64,000 nt of DNA from JBPRGH01 sp051418055 (GTDB taxonomy: Bacteria > Bacteroidota > Bacteroidia > Cytophagales > Cyclobacteriaceae). Location of the stretch: contig JBPRGH010000019.1 in NCBI GenBank assembly GCA_051418055.1, forward strand, positions 22,648 through 86,647. The letters are read 5' to 3'. Below are positions 1 through 8,961 of the stretch, one piece after another. Positions within the stretch are counted from its first letter, which is position 1. Every line of letters begins with the position of its first letter. A program made the translations under genes and the position numbers. The notes below the pieces were generated by a model. The model did no database searches and was not told where the DNA came from. It was given only the letters and a program-made list of their open reading frames with translations.

Positions 1-1021
1 TGTCTTTCTTTTTAAACGTGTAGGAGAAGCTGTTCACAATATTTTTATCATCAAAATTTTTCTGTAGCCCCTGTACTTCGAGTATCTTACCGCCCTGCCG
101 CGATGATTTAATATCAAGCTCAAGCTTATCTCTTTTGATATTTTGACTTGCTTTCTCCTGAATATCATAAAATGCTTCTATCCGGCTCTTAGATTTTGTT
201 CCCCTTGCTTTCGGCTGCCTCCGCATCCAGTCAAGCTCTTTACGAAGGAGGTTCTTTGCTTTAGTTACCTCTACTTTCAACTGCTCTTCACGGGCTGCTT
301 TCTTTTCCAGGAAATAGGCATAATTTCCTTCATAGCGATATAAGTTTCCCCGATCGAGCTCTAAAATACTGGTCGCCACATTATCAAGGAAGTATCTGTC
401 GTGGCTAACCATTAGCAGGGTGATATTCTGTGTAGATAAATATTGTTCCAGCCACTCAATGGCATCAATATCCAGATGGTTGGTAGGCTCATCCATCAAT
501 ATAAGATCAGGTTCTGCCAAAAGCAGCTGTGCTAGAAAAACCCTTTTTTGCTGTCCTCCGGAAAGTTCATTAAATGGCTGGTCCAGGCTTTCAATACTTA
601 ACTTGCCCGTTACCTCCTCAACTTTTGATTCATAATCCCAGGCATTGAATTGTTCCATCTTTTCAAGGAGTTGCTGCATCTTTTCAGAACCTGTAGATGG
701 GTCATTAACAGCATTTTTATAATCTTCCACAACCAGGGCCACCTCATTATCTTTATTAAAAATAACTTCTCGCACTGTTTTTTCACCGGCAGTGATCATC
801 TGTTGCTGCAGATATCCCAACGAAATCCCATCACGGACTGCTACCTCGCCCTCATCAGGAGGTAATAAGCCCGCAATTATTTTCACCAGAGTTGATTTGC
901 CCGTACCATTTTCGCCAACAAGCACAAGCTTTTCACCTCTTTCAATACCAAGAGTAACATTGCGGAACAACCAACGATCATTAACTGATTTAGCTAAAGA
1001 TTCTACAGAAAGAAAATTCAT
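1..1021 (-). CDS. uup: ABC-F ATPase, Uup-like (partial, C-terminus beyond the window)
   Basis: Reading leftwards from the ATG at 1021 there are 340 codons without a stop, so the gene runs off the left edge. The protein begins MNFLSVESLAK. It has a Walker A GENGTGKS at about residues 36-43, a signature ELSGGQQKR and a Walker B/D-loop LILMDEPTNHLD, then the linker of a two-cassette ABC-F protein. The linker stretch LDWMRRQPKARGTKSKSR is typical of Uup rather than EttA or YbiT. No membrane segments are present, as expected for a soluble ribosome- or DNA-associated ABC-F ATPase. In the family Uup is linked to ribosome function and suppression of transposon excision; the exact role here is inferred from family only. 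About half of a usual 600-640 residue protein is visible. Confidence 0.88.
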   Translation of the reverse strand, partial: MNFLSVESLAKSVNDRWLFRNVTLGIERGEKLVLVGENGTGKSTLVKIIAGLLPPDEGEVAVRDGISLGYLQQQMITAGEKTVREVIFNKDNEVALVVEDYKNAVNDPSTGSEKMQQLLEKMEQFNAWDYESKVEEVTGKLSIESLDQPFNELSGGQQKRVFLAQLLLAEPDLILMDEPTNHLDIDAIEWLEQYLSTQNITLLMVSHDRYFLDNVATSILELDRGNLYRYEGNYAYFLEKKAAREEQLKVEVTKAKNLLRKELDWMRRQPKARGTKSKSRIEAFYDIQEKASQNIKRDKLELDIKSSRQGGKILEVQGLQKNFDDKNIVNSFSYTFKKKD

Positions 1022-1348
1022 AAATTATATTTTGTGCGAAGTTAATCCAGAGAAGCCTGATATCCTTAATAATAAAAAAATGAACCAGGAAGTTTAAAAT
1101 TTCCAGATTGCATAAAGAAGTAATATCAATATTTTTATAGTTGTTACCTGCATTCCATAATTATATCCTATAAAGAAAAATCATTGCCTGTCTTTCCTTT
1201 ATCTTTACATTCTTTAATCAAAACTAACTTCATCTTGCCTTGTTGATTAAATAAACATATAAGTTCAACAATGCACATCTATTGATCTTTAGAAGAAATT
1301 TATAATAATAAGTTAGCGATTTCATTCTAAAGCTGTCGATTTTAATTT
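1022..1348. other. Intergenic region between divergent genes
   Basis: This AT-rich gap separates the leftward ABC-F gene from the rightward permease gene, so it should hold both promoters. I see no convincing ORF, RNA gene or strong hairpin. No clear TAnnTTTG element could be assigned to either gene. Confidence 0.5.
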
Positions 1349-3442
1349 ATGGAAAAACCAAAAAATCTTAAAAAGAATCTGGGGCTTTTTGATGTCTTCG
1401 CGATTAGTACGGGAGCCATGTTTAGCTCTGGATTTTTTTTGCTTCCGGGGCTGGCCACAGCCGAGGCTGGTCCGGCAACTGTTTTAGCATATTTATTGGC
1501 TGGATTACTTATGCTACCTACTCTTTTTAGTATGGCTGAGCTTAGCACGGCAATGCCCAAGGCCGGAGGTTCTTATTACTTTATGGATCGCAGCCTTGGA
1601 CCCTTATTAGGGACCATCGGAGGCTTTGGCACCTGGCTTGCTTTGGTATTTAAGAGCTCCTTCGCTTTGATTGGATTAGGGGCATACCTCGTGATCTTTA
1701 TAGACCTGCCTGTTAAACCTGTAGCTATTGGATTAACAGTAGCTTTCACCCTATTGAATATTTTTGGAGTTAAGGAAACTTCTTTAGTGCAGCGTATACT
1801 TGTAACTGCATTAGTAGCAATACTAACTGTATTTATTATTGCCGGGTTGCTGCAGGTTGAACAAATCGGATTTAGTGAAGTTAAAACCAATCAACTCACC
1901 CCTTTTTTTCCTTTTGGATTTGATTCCACCATTTTCACTGTCGGGCTGGTTTTTGTTTCCTATGCCGGATTGACCAAGATAGCAAGTGTATCCGAGGAGG
2001 TTCAGAATCCTGAAAAAAATATTCCAAGAGGTATGCTTCTCTCACTTGCGGCAGCTACATTTCTTTATGTAACAGGAGTTTTTATTCTTGTGGCATTATT
2101 ACCTCCAGCAGAACTACGTGAAGATCTTACCCCTGTAGCAACAGCATCTTCTGAGGTTTTCCAATGGATGCCCGGACAAATTGGTCTGATCCTTATTGTC
2201 GTGGCTGCCATAGCTTCATTTACTTCTACTGCCAATGCTGGAATTATGTCAGCTTCCCGCTATCCGCTAGCTATGGCAAGAGACAATCTGATTAAATCAA
2301 AATTTGCCAAAATAGGCCGTTTTGGCACTCCACATTTTTCAATTATAGCAACAGGAATTTTTATGATCCTTATAATATTGATCTTCTCTGAATTAGGTAT
2401 GGCTAAACTTGCCAGCGCCTTTCAGCTCCTGATATTTGCGATACTGAATGTAGCGGTAATAATAATGAGAGAAAGTAATATTCCTTCCTATCTCCCGGGT
2501 TATAAAAGCCCTTTCTATCCCTGGATGCAAATATTGGGGATTATCTTTTCCTTATTTCTTATCTCCAATATGGGCCTGCTATCCATCTTTTTCTCTTTAG
2601 GTATAATCCTCATGAGTATCCTGTGGTTTTATGTTTATGCCCGTAAGAAAGTGATCAGAGAGGGAGCAATATATCATATATTTGAGCGGCTTGGACGGGA
2701 GCGCCATAAAGAACTGGAAGATGAATTTCGTGTTATTTTAAAAGAAAAAGGTCCTATTGATCCTGTGGCTTATGAAGATATGATTGCCAGATCTAAAGTA
2801 TTTATTGAGGATGAATCGGAAACATTTGAGGATGCTTTGGAAAAAGCAGTATCAAAACTGGAAAAAGTGCTTCCTTTAGATCATGATGAAATTAAAAATT
2901 ATGTGAAAGGTGAAAAGAATATCGAGAACATCCCGGTTTTTAATCATATAGCGATCCCTCATTTTTCAGATCCCAGAATAGAGAAGCCGGAAATAATCAT
3001 CATGCGGTTTGTAGATAAAACAATCATAAACAGACCTAATGATGAGCCCAGGGAGACAAAACTAGAGGGACTAATACTTTTATCAGGTAATGAAAGTAAT
3101 AAAAATATGCACCTTCGATTTTTGAGCCAACTGGCTAATTTGATCGACCAGGAAGATTTCCTTGAAAAGTGGTGTGCAGCAAAAGATAAAACTGATTTAA
3201 AAGAATGTTTCCTTGAGGAGGAAAAACATCTTGTATTTGAACTCAAAAAAAATGAACCTACAGAAGAGTTCATTGATAAAAAAGTAAAATATACATCAAT
3301 GGACGGCTGCCGGATCCTTTACATTTACCGTGGTGAAAATTTATTACTGGCAGAAAATAACTTAAAGTTAGAAGAAGGTGATCGTATAACAGTAATCGGA
3401 GAAAAAGATAACATCAAGCAGCTGAAAGAACGGATCAAGTAA
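1349..3442 (+). CDS. APC-family amino acid permease with C-terminal PTS EIIA-like and TrkA-C domains
   Basis: Residues 1 to about 430 form a polytopic APC-superfamily permease with about 12 hydrophobic segments; GAMFSSGFFLLPG near residue 22 is the usual TM1 glycine-rich motif. The cytoplasmic tail is unusually long. Residues about 450-620 resemble a PTS EIIA type 2 domain: IAIPHF carries a histidine (H538) at the place of the phospho-accepting His, followed by a region rich in L, A and F like the helical end of EIIA. Residues about 625-697 resemble TrkA-C/RCK-C (LEEGDRITVIGEKDNIKQL). The likely job is proton- or sodium-coupled amino acid uptake gated by a ligand or by phosphorylation; substrate unknown. 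The gene converges on the ABC exporter with only 35 bp between them. Confidence 0.85.
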   Translation: MEKPKNLKKNLGLFDVFAISTGAMFSSGFFLLPGLATAEAGPATVLAYLLAGLLMLPTLFSMAELSTAMPKAGGSYYFMDRSLGPLLGTIGGFGTWLALVFKSSFALIGLGAYLVIFIDLPVKPVAIGLTVAFTLLNIFGVKETSLVQRILVTALVAILTVFIIAGLLQVEQIGFSEVKTNQLTPFFPFGFDSTIFTVGLVFVSYAGLTKIASVSEEVQNPEKNIPRGMLLSLAAATFLYVTGVFILVALLPPAELREDLTPVATASSEVFQWMPGQIGLILIVVAAIASFTSTANAGIMSASRYPLAMARDNLIKSKFAKIGRFGTPHFSIIATGIFMILIILIFSELGMAKLASAFQLLIFAILNVAVIIMRESNIPSYLPGYKSPFYPWMQILGIIFSLFLISNMGLLSIFFSLGIILMSILWFYVYARKKVIREGAIYHIFERLGRERHKELEDEFRVILKEKGPIDPVAYEDMIARSKVFIEDESETFEDALEKAVSKLEKVLPLDHDEIKNYVKGEKNIENIPVFNHIAIPHFSDPRIEKPEIIIMRFVDKTIINRPNDEPRETKLEGLILLSGNESNKNMHLRFLSQLANLIDQEDFLEKWCAAKDKTDLKECFLEEEKHLVFELKKNEPTEEFIDKKVKYTSMDGCRILYIYRGENLLLAENNLKLEEGDRITVIGEKDNIKQLKERIK

Positions 3443-3477
3443 TTATTTGCGGCTAAAATTATTTAAATATTTGAAGA

Positions 3478-5292
3478 CTATAAATAGCCCCTTGCCTGAA
3501 GATTAAAGAGATGGGCATAAATACCATCTTTTTTCAGCAACTCATTATGAGTACCCATTTCTGCCCTTTGTCCTTTGTCCAGCACGAGTATACGATTTGC
3601 CATTCGAACTGTAGAAAAACGATGGGAGATTAAGACAGCGGTCTTTTCCTGGGTCAGGTCTGCAAAACGCTGGAATACCTCGTGCTCTGCCCTGGCATCA
3701 AGTGCAGCTGTCGGTTCATCTAATATTAAAAGCTGAGCATCGCGCATATATGCACGGGCCAAAGCCACCTTCTGCCACTGCCCGCCTGAAAGGTCAACAC
3801 CTTCAGCAAACCGCCTCCCGATCATTTGCTCATACTGATTAGGTAAACTTTCTATCACCTGGCTTGCAAGGCTTTTAACGGATGCTGTTTTAATCAGCTC
3901 AATATTCTCCTTTTCCTCGATCTGACCTACTGCTACATTTTGACCTGCTGTTAACTGAAACTTTACAAAATCCTGAAAAATAACACCTGTATTTTTATTA
4001 AGGTCTTCCGGATCATACTCCCTGAGGTCTATTCCATCTAATAGTATCCTTCCTTCCGTTGGATCATAAAGCCGCGCTAATAATTTTACTAAAGTCGTTT
4101 TTCCTGCACCATTCTCTCCTACGAGTGCCAGCTTTTCACCGGCATGCAGATGAAAAGAAAGATCCCGTACGGCATATAGTTCTGTGTTTTCATACTTAAA
4201 ACTAACATCCTGAAATTCAAAACCTTTTTTGATTGGCCGCGGCACCTTCTTTGATCCTGATTTATTCAGCATTTTAGAGTTAATGGCAAAAAACTCAAAG
4301 AAATCCTGCAGGTAAAGGGCGCCTTCAGTAATTTTTGAAAAACGATTTAAAGCACCCTCTAATAAAGTCCTGAATCGTAAAAAAGAACCTGCAAGAAAAG
4401 TAAGGTCACCAATGGTAAGCTGGCCTCTGACAGTCTGATAAATGATATATGCATACGTACTATAATAAGCTATTGTCCCGAGTGCAGAAAATACTACTCC
4501 CCAGAATGCACGTTTTTGAGAGATGACTTTATTTAGCCTGAAAAACTTATCTGAAAGATAACTAAACCGCTGGATCAGGAAACCAGACAATCCAAAAACC
4601 TTTACTTCCTTAGCGGTAACATCACTGGCACCCGTATAGCGTAAATAATCCAGCTCCCGTCGCTCCGGTGTCCAACCATGCACCAGGCTATAGCTTTGTT
4701 CGTTGAAATAATTCTCTCCTAAAAAAGAAGGGATCACAGCTATTATCAGCAGTATTATGAGGAGTGGGCTAAAAACTACTAAACCAATGGCAAGAGATAT
4801 CATTGTAATTATATCCTGCACCTGGCTAAGTACCTGCGACATAAGTACTGTCCGTCCTAAAGTCTGACGTCTTGCCCTCTCCAGCTTATCATAAAATTCT
4901 GCATTTTCAAATTGGTCCAGGTCAAGCCTTCCCGCATGCTCCATAATTCTTACAGAAGATTCATTGGCAAAAAGATCACCAAGCAGGCTATCCAATAAAG
5001 CTATGGCTCTATTTAAAATATCGGAAAGAATGGCCAGCCCGAATTCAATTAGCAGATATATGATCAGCTGGTTATAATCATCTGCCACTGCTGAATTATG
5101 AAGCTCGATAATTTCATCAATGATCAGCTTTCCGACATAAAGCATGGCCAGGGGAATAACCGCCTTTAGCAATCGTAGGATTACATTCAAAAATGCCATC
5201 CGCGGATTGGTATCCCACATCATTTTCAAAAATGGAGGGACATGCCGCAATGCATTAAACTGATCACTAAAAGACTTGCTTTCTTTTGCCAT
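3478..5292 (-). CDS. ABC exporter, fused permease and ATPase (MsbA/multidrug type half-transporter)
   Basis: The 604-residue protein has the layout of a type IV ABC half-transporter. An N-terminal membrane domain of roughly six spans lies at residues about 25-335. The nucleotide-binding domain has Walker A GENGAGKTT near 390, signature LSGGQWQKVALARA near 500, Walker B LLILDEPTAALD and an H-loop ISHRFSTV. It should act as a homodimer in the inner membrane and export a lipid, peptide or drug; nothing in the sequence fixes the substrate. The start follows a weak upstream region and gives a natural soluble N-terminus (MAKESKSFSDQFNAL). No partner gene is adjacent. Confidence 0.88.
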   Translation of the reverse strand: MAKESKSFSDQFNALRHVPPFLKMMWDTNPRMAFLNVILRLLKAVIPLAMLYVGKLIIDEIIELHNSAVADDYNQLIIYLLIEFGLAILSDILNRAIALLDSLLGDLFANESSVRIMEHAGRLDLDQFENAEFYDKLERARRQTLGRTVLMSQVLSQVQDIITMISLAIGLVVFSPLLIILLIIAVIPSFLGENYFNEQSYSLVHGWTPERRELDYLRYTGASDVTAKEVKVFGLSGFLIQRFSYLSDKFFRLNKVISQKRAFWGVVFSALGTIAYYSTYAYIIYQTVRGQLTIGDLTFLAGSFLRFRTLLEGALNRFSKITEGALYLQDFFEFFAINSKMLNKSGSKKVPRPIKKGFEFQDVSFKYENTELYAVRDLSFHLHAGEKLALVGENGAGKTTLVKLLARLYDPTEGRILLDGIDLREYDPEDLNKNTGVIFQDFVKFQLTAGQNVAVGQIEEKENIELIKTASVKSLASQVIESLPNQYEQMIGRRFAEGVDLSGGQWQKVALARAYMRDAQLLILDEPTAALDARAEHEVFQRFADLTQEKTAVLISHRFSTVRMANRILVLDKGQRAEMGTHNELLKKDGIYAHLFNLQARGYL

Positions 5293-5684
5293 GGATATAA
5301 TTCCAATTAATAATCGGAGGGCAGGTTTTACCTATAGATATTAAAATCAAAGATAACCTGATTTCAAATTTATGCTAACGATAGAAAATAATGAAAGTTG
5401 GTTTATGTGCCAGATTTCACAACTATAAATTGAGCTGCCAAATACCCGGCTATGCAGCTTTGTCATTTTGTCAGGTGATGTTTTTTCACCAAATAAAATT
5501 TTGATATATTTCTTATTCATCTAATCATCAGAATTTTAAATACATATAGTTAAAGTAATAATTAAAAATATAAAAGTATTTGTATGATAAAATAAATTGT
5601 GTAGTTTTACACATAAATATTTTGCTTTAATATTAATAAGCAATATATTAGAAAAAATAATCGTGCACTAATACACATATAATT
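5293..5684. other. Intergenic region, AT-rich
   Basis: About 390 bp between the divergent ABC exporter and a small unknown gene. It holds very AT-rich sequence and a weak 5-bp hairpin at 5474-5490. I find no ORF with protein-like composition and no RNA gene. A near-match to the Bacteroidota -7 box (TATTTTG, one base short) at 5618-5624 could serve the rightward gene. Confidence 0.4.
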
Positions 5685-5930
5685 ATGAGCGAATTTGAAA
5701 AAAGAAGGCTGGACAGAGAATTTCAGCTGTTTGCCGTGAAAAATTTTGAGAATCCTCGCAGATGCAGGAACCTGGATCAAATAAGATATTATGTACAGGA
5801 ACTATCCGGAAAGGTAAATGAGTTCAAAGAAAGGTATAACTATGTACCTGATAATGCTTATTCACTTTTGGCTCAGTATAACAACCTTCAGAACAGGATG
5901 CTATTAAATGAGTTTAAAAACTCCTATTGA
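5685..5930 (+). CDS. Small hypothetical protein (81 aa)
   Basis: The predicted product is highly charged (MSEFEKRRLDREFQLFAVKNF), without signal peptide or membrane segment, and looks mostly helical. I do not recognise a family. Support for it being real comes from protein-like composition, an ATG start after a plausible AT-rich promoter region, and tight coupling to the next small ORF, which begins four bases after this stop. Two consecutive small ORFs in the same direction suggest a two-gene operon. The function is unknown. Confidence 0.55.
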   Translation: MSEFEKRRLDREFQLFAVKNFENPRRCRNLDQIRYYVQELSGKVNEFKERYNYVPDNAYSLLAQYNNLQNRMLLNEFKNSY

Positions 5931-5934
5931 TTAA

Positions 5935-6177
5935 ATGTCGGATTTTAGTAAATTTAATTACATCCCCTCCCCTATCCCTGTACAATATTCATGGATCTAT
6001 ACTGCTACGGCTAATCCATCGGGCCGTATGCAGTACCACAAGATAAAGCCCGGTGCCAGCAAAGAGCGTATCAGCAGAAGTGAGTTTGTATATGTTTATA
6101 ATAATGCTCGTATCTTATCCCTGCGCCCCCTCCAGGAAAAAGAATCGCCCGTCTTCCAGATTGAAATTTATGTTTAA
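5935..6177 (+). CDS. Small hypothetical protein (80 aa)
   Basis: This ORF starts four bases after the stop of the previous small gene, so the two are probably translated together. The product is rich in Tyr, Pro and Ser (SPIPVQYSWIYTATANP) with a basic middle and looks like a small beta-rich soluble protein. There is no signal peptide, transmembrane segment or known motif. It is followed by a GC-rich and repeat-containing stretch unlike the surrounding DNA. I cannot assign a function. Confidence 0.5.
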   Translation: MSDFSKFNYIPSPIPVQYSWIYTATANPSGRMQYHKIKPGASKERISRSEFVYVYNNARILSLRPLQEKESPVFQIEIYV

Positions 6178-6547
6178 GGGCTAAGAGCAAAGGAAAAAAA
6201 GAGAACATTGAATAAGGAACCAGGCACTTTGAACATAAACTAAAAACCCTTACGCCGCCCGGGCGGGCTTTCGGCACTCGCCAACAGCGCGCACTCATGC
6301 CATTAATGCATAAGCTAAAGCACAGTAATTGCATGAGTACCAGCAACGGGCTCAAACAAAGCCTCAATCCCTGGCGGAAACCATAGAGCATAGAGCTAAG
6401 GGCATTAACTAAGAACTTTGAACAAGAAACAAGGAACTTTGAACAAAGAACCAGGAACCAGGAACCAGGAACAAAAACATAAACCCATTAAAGAACTTTT
6501 CCCGCCTAAAACTTGTAACATTGCAAGTTGAAATTGAATAGATATAA
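6178..6547. repeat. Intergenic low-complexity patch with AACCAGG and ACTTTGAACA repeats
   Basis: The stretch contains short reiterated words: GAACCAGG-type units run in tandem at about 6446-6471, and (G/C)AACTTTGAACA-like units recur at about 6229, 6411 and 6432. Between them lies a GC-rich insert (about 6251-6300, containing the self-complementary CCCGGG) that differs sharply from the AT-rich genome. The long leftward ORFs across it read as low-complexity peptide and are not credible genes. It may be a dispersed intergenic repeat or decayed mobile DNA; one window cannot decide. Confidence 0.55.
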
Positions 6548-8173
6548 ATGATTAGTGTAAATAACCTTAGCCTTAGATTTGGCAAACGCGTACTTTTTGA
6601 TGAGGTAAACCTCAAATTCACCAATGGTAACTGCTACGGAGTTATTGGTGCAAATGGCGCCGGTAAATCTACTTTTTTAAAAATATTGACCGGAGAGGTA
6701 GATGCAAATTCAGGAAGTGTATCAGTAGAACCAGGCAAAAGAGTGGCTGTATTAAGCCAGAACCACTTTGCTTTTGATGAAAATAATGTTCTTGATACGG
6801 TAATGATGGGCCATAAAAAACTCTGGAACATCATGAAGGAAAAAGATGCCATCTATGCAAAAACTGATTTTAATGAAGAAGATGGTATAAGAGCCTCTGA
6901 GCTTGAAGCCGAATTTGCAGAAATGGATGGCTGGAATGCTGAATCAGATGCTGCTTCATTACTTAGCGGTCTCGGGATTAGTGAAGAGGATCACTATAAG
7001 CTTATGAAAGAGCTAAGTGGTAATCAGAAGGTAAGGGTTTTATTAGCACAGGCTATTTATGGTAATCCTGATGTCCTTATTCTCGATGAACCTACCAACG
7101 ACCTTGACCTGAAAACCATCTCATGGCTTGAAGATTTTCTTCTTGAGTTTAAAAATACGGTTATAGTCGTATCACATGACCGCCACTTCCTTGATACTGT
7201 ATGTACGCATATGGTTGATATTGATTTTAGCCAGATAAAGATCTATACGGGTAATTATACGTTCTGGTATGAATCAAGCCAGCTGGCTTTACACCAGCGT
7301 TCTTCAGCAAATAAAAAAGCAGAAGAGAAAAGAAAAGAATTACAGGAATTTATTGCACGCTTTAGCGCCAATGCTTCCAAATCAAAGCAGGCAACGAGCA
7401 GAAGAAAACTTCTTGATAAGATAAACATTGATGATATCCAGCCGTCAAGCCGAAAATATCCTGCCATGATATTCAATCAGAAAAGAACTGCCGGCGATCA
7501 GATACTGCAGGTGCAAAATATGAGCATGAGCATGGAGGGCCGCACTTTATTTAAGAACCTTGACTTTTTTGTAAATAAAGGTGATAAGATCGCTTTCCTG
7601 AGCAACGATAGTTTAGCTACAACTTCTTTATTTAAGATTTTGGCAGGCGAGCTTAAGCCGGATAAAGGAAGCTTCACTTACGGCCAGACCATCACCAAGT
7701 CATATTTACCAAACGAGAATGATCATTACTTCCAGACTTCACAAAACCTAATGGATTGGTTGCGTGAACACGGTGAGACTGAAGAGGAGAAGGATGAAGT
7801 GTTTATCCGTGGCTTTTTAGGAAAAATGTTATTCTCAGGAGAAGAAGTATTTAAGAAATGCAATGTCCTTTCAGGAGGTGAGAAAGTGAGATGTATGGTT
7901 GCCAGAATGATGGTAACAGGTGCTAACCTGCTTATTCTTGATGAACCAACAAACCACCTTGACCTGGAATCAATTACTGCCTTCAATAATTCGTTAAAAG
8001 AATTTCCTGGAACAGTCTTATTTACTTCCCATGATCATACGTTTACACAAACTCTTGCCAATCGCATTATCGAGCTTACACCTAATGGCTGTATTGATAA
8101 AATGACAACTTATGATGAGTATGTAAGTAATGAAGAGCTGGCGGTAAAACGTACGGAATTAGCTGCCGTATAA
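6548..8173 (+). CDS. ABC-F ATPase, YbiT-like
   Basis: The 541-residue soluble protein has two ABC cassettes and an ABC-F linker between them. Cassette 1 has Walker A GANGAGKST at residues 34-42, signature LSGNQKVRV and LILDEPTNDLD. Cassette 2 has a good signature LSGGEKVRC and LLILDEPTNHLD, but its Walker A is degenerate (FLSNDSLATTSLFK, no GKS/T). That degeneracy is, to my knowledge, shared by Bacteroidota relatives, so it looks like a family trait, not a mutation. The family acts on ribosomes in translation-quality or antibiotic-protection roles; which applies here is unknown. A hairpin terminator follows the stop. Confidence 0.88.
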   Translation: MISVNNLSLRFGKRVLFDEVNLKFTNGNCYGVIGANGAGKSTFLKILTGEVDANSGSVSVEPGKRVAVLSQNHFAFDENNVLDTVMMGHKKLWNIMKEKDAIYAKTDFNEEDGIRASELEAEFAEMDGWNAESDAASLLSGLGISEEDHYKLMKELSGNQKVRVLLAQAIYGNPDVLILDEPTNDLDLKTISWLEDFLLEFKNTVIVVSHDRHFLDTVCTHMVDIDFSQIKIYTGNYTFWYESSQLALHQRSSANKKAEEKRKELQEFIARFSANASKSKQATSRRKLLDKINIDDIQPSSRKYPAMIFNQKRTAGDQILQVQNMSMSMEGRTLFKNLDFFVNKGDKIAFLSNDSLATTSLFKILAGELKPDKGSFTYGQTITKSYLPNENDHYFQTSQNLMDWLREHGETEEEKDEVFIRGFLGKMLFSGEEVFKKCNVLSGGEKVRCMVARMMVTGANLLILDEPTNHLDLESITAFNNSLKEFPGTVLFTSHDHTFTQTLANRIIELTPNGCIDKMTTYDEYVSNEELAVKRTELAAV

Positions 8174-8192
8174 CTTCAGCAAGAAATAAGAC

Positions 8193-8226
8193 AAAGCCTT
8201 TCTGCGTATGTAGAGAGGCTTTTTTT
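8193..8226 (+). terminator. Rho-independent terminator after the YbiT-like gene
   Basis: Arms AAAGCCTTTCT (8193-8203) and AGAGAGGCTTT (8212-8222) form a stem with a loop of about eight bases and one G-T pair, and a T-run continues to 8226. It lies about 20 bp after the stop codon. Confidence 0.8.
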
Positions 8227-8347
8227 ATGACTCCGACTCGTAGTCTTCAAGTTATCTGTCGGACGGCTGCCCTATTCCATACGCATATCCAGCCGTCTGG
8301 CCGAAACTAGTTCCCCACTCCTTTTTCATCTTTCTTATTTCGAGATT

Positions 8348-8899
8348 TCAGAGAATTCCCTTCTCGGGAAATTTACCTTTTTTAGTTCGATAGAAATCTT
8401 TTATTTCTTCAATTTGCTCATCAACTTCACCAGTAGGAATTATATAAGGCCCTATTCCGGCTTCTTTATTAGCATAATCAAGGTATCCCAGATAAATAGG
8501 CACCCCTGCCCCTTGTGCAACAAAATAAAAACCGGTTTTCCATTTTGGGGCATAGCTCCTGGTACCTTCCGGCGTCACCATTATGATCAACTCTTCATGT
8601 TCATCAAATAAATCAATCATAGCCTCTACCATGCTCCTTTTCATTTTACCGGTTTTGTTACGATCAATTCCAATCCCTCCAAGAATACGCAGCAATGGCC
8701 CCAAGGGACCTTTCATCCATTCTTTCTTGATCGTAAACCTAACGGGAACATTCATTAGATAAAAAGCAGCCCGTGCATAAACCAGGTCCCAATTGGAAGT
8801 ATGAGGGGCTGCAATTACTACAGCTTTGGAATGTGAAACCCCTCCTTTAAAAGACCATCCTGAAAGGCGAAAAAATAATTTGGATAACCAGTACATCAT
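8348..8899 (-). CDS. Lysophospholipid/1-acylglycerol-3-phosphate acyltransferase family protein (PlsC-like)
   Basis: This short (183 aa) acyltransferase shows block I HTSNWD (H33, D38; the catalytic HX4D pattern) and block III PEGTRS (residues 110-115), which binds the glycerol phosphate. A hydrophobic N-terminus and AVVIAAP would place it at the inner face of the inner membrane. Related small proteins acylate lysophospholipids or other amphipathic acceptors; the acceptor is not predictable here. The short length compared with about 240 residues for PlsC is usual for this subfamily. It is transcribed leftward, downstream of the exchanger gene with a 62-bp gap. Confidence 0.82.
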   Translation of the reverse strand: MMYWLSKLFFRLSGWSFKGGVSHSKAVVIAAPHTSNWDLVYARAAFYLMNVPVRFTIKKEWMKGPLGPLLRILGGIGIDRNKTGKMKRSMVEAMIDLFDEHEELIIMVTPEGTRSYAPKWKTGFYFVAQGAGVPIYLGYLDYANKEAGIGPYIIPTGEVDEQIEEIKDFYRTKKGKFPEKGIL

Positions 8900-8961
8900 G
8901 CTGATCTAACTCTATTTATCTACCTGCTGTTTTTAAAATTAAACCAAATAATCAGGATAAG

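Noticed and set aside
6071..6624. Leftward ORFs of 106 and 71 codons over the repeat patch
   Set aside because: They overlap the small rightward gene and low-complexity DNA, and read as Phe/Leu/Ser-rich repeats without family likeness.
7570..7650. Degenerate second Walker A in the YbiT-like protein as an inactivating mutation
   Set aside because: Related Bacteroidota proteins appear to share the change, so it is a family trait.
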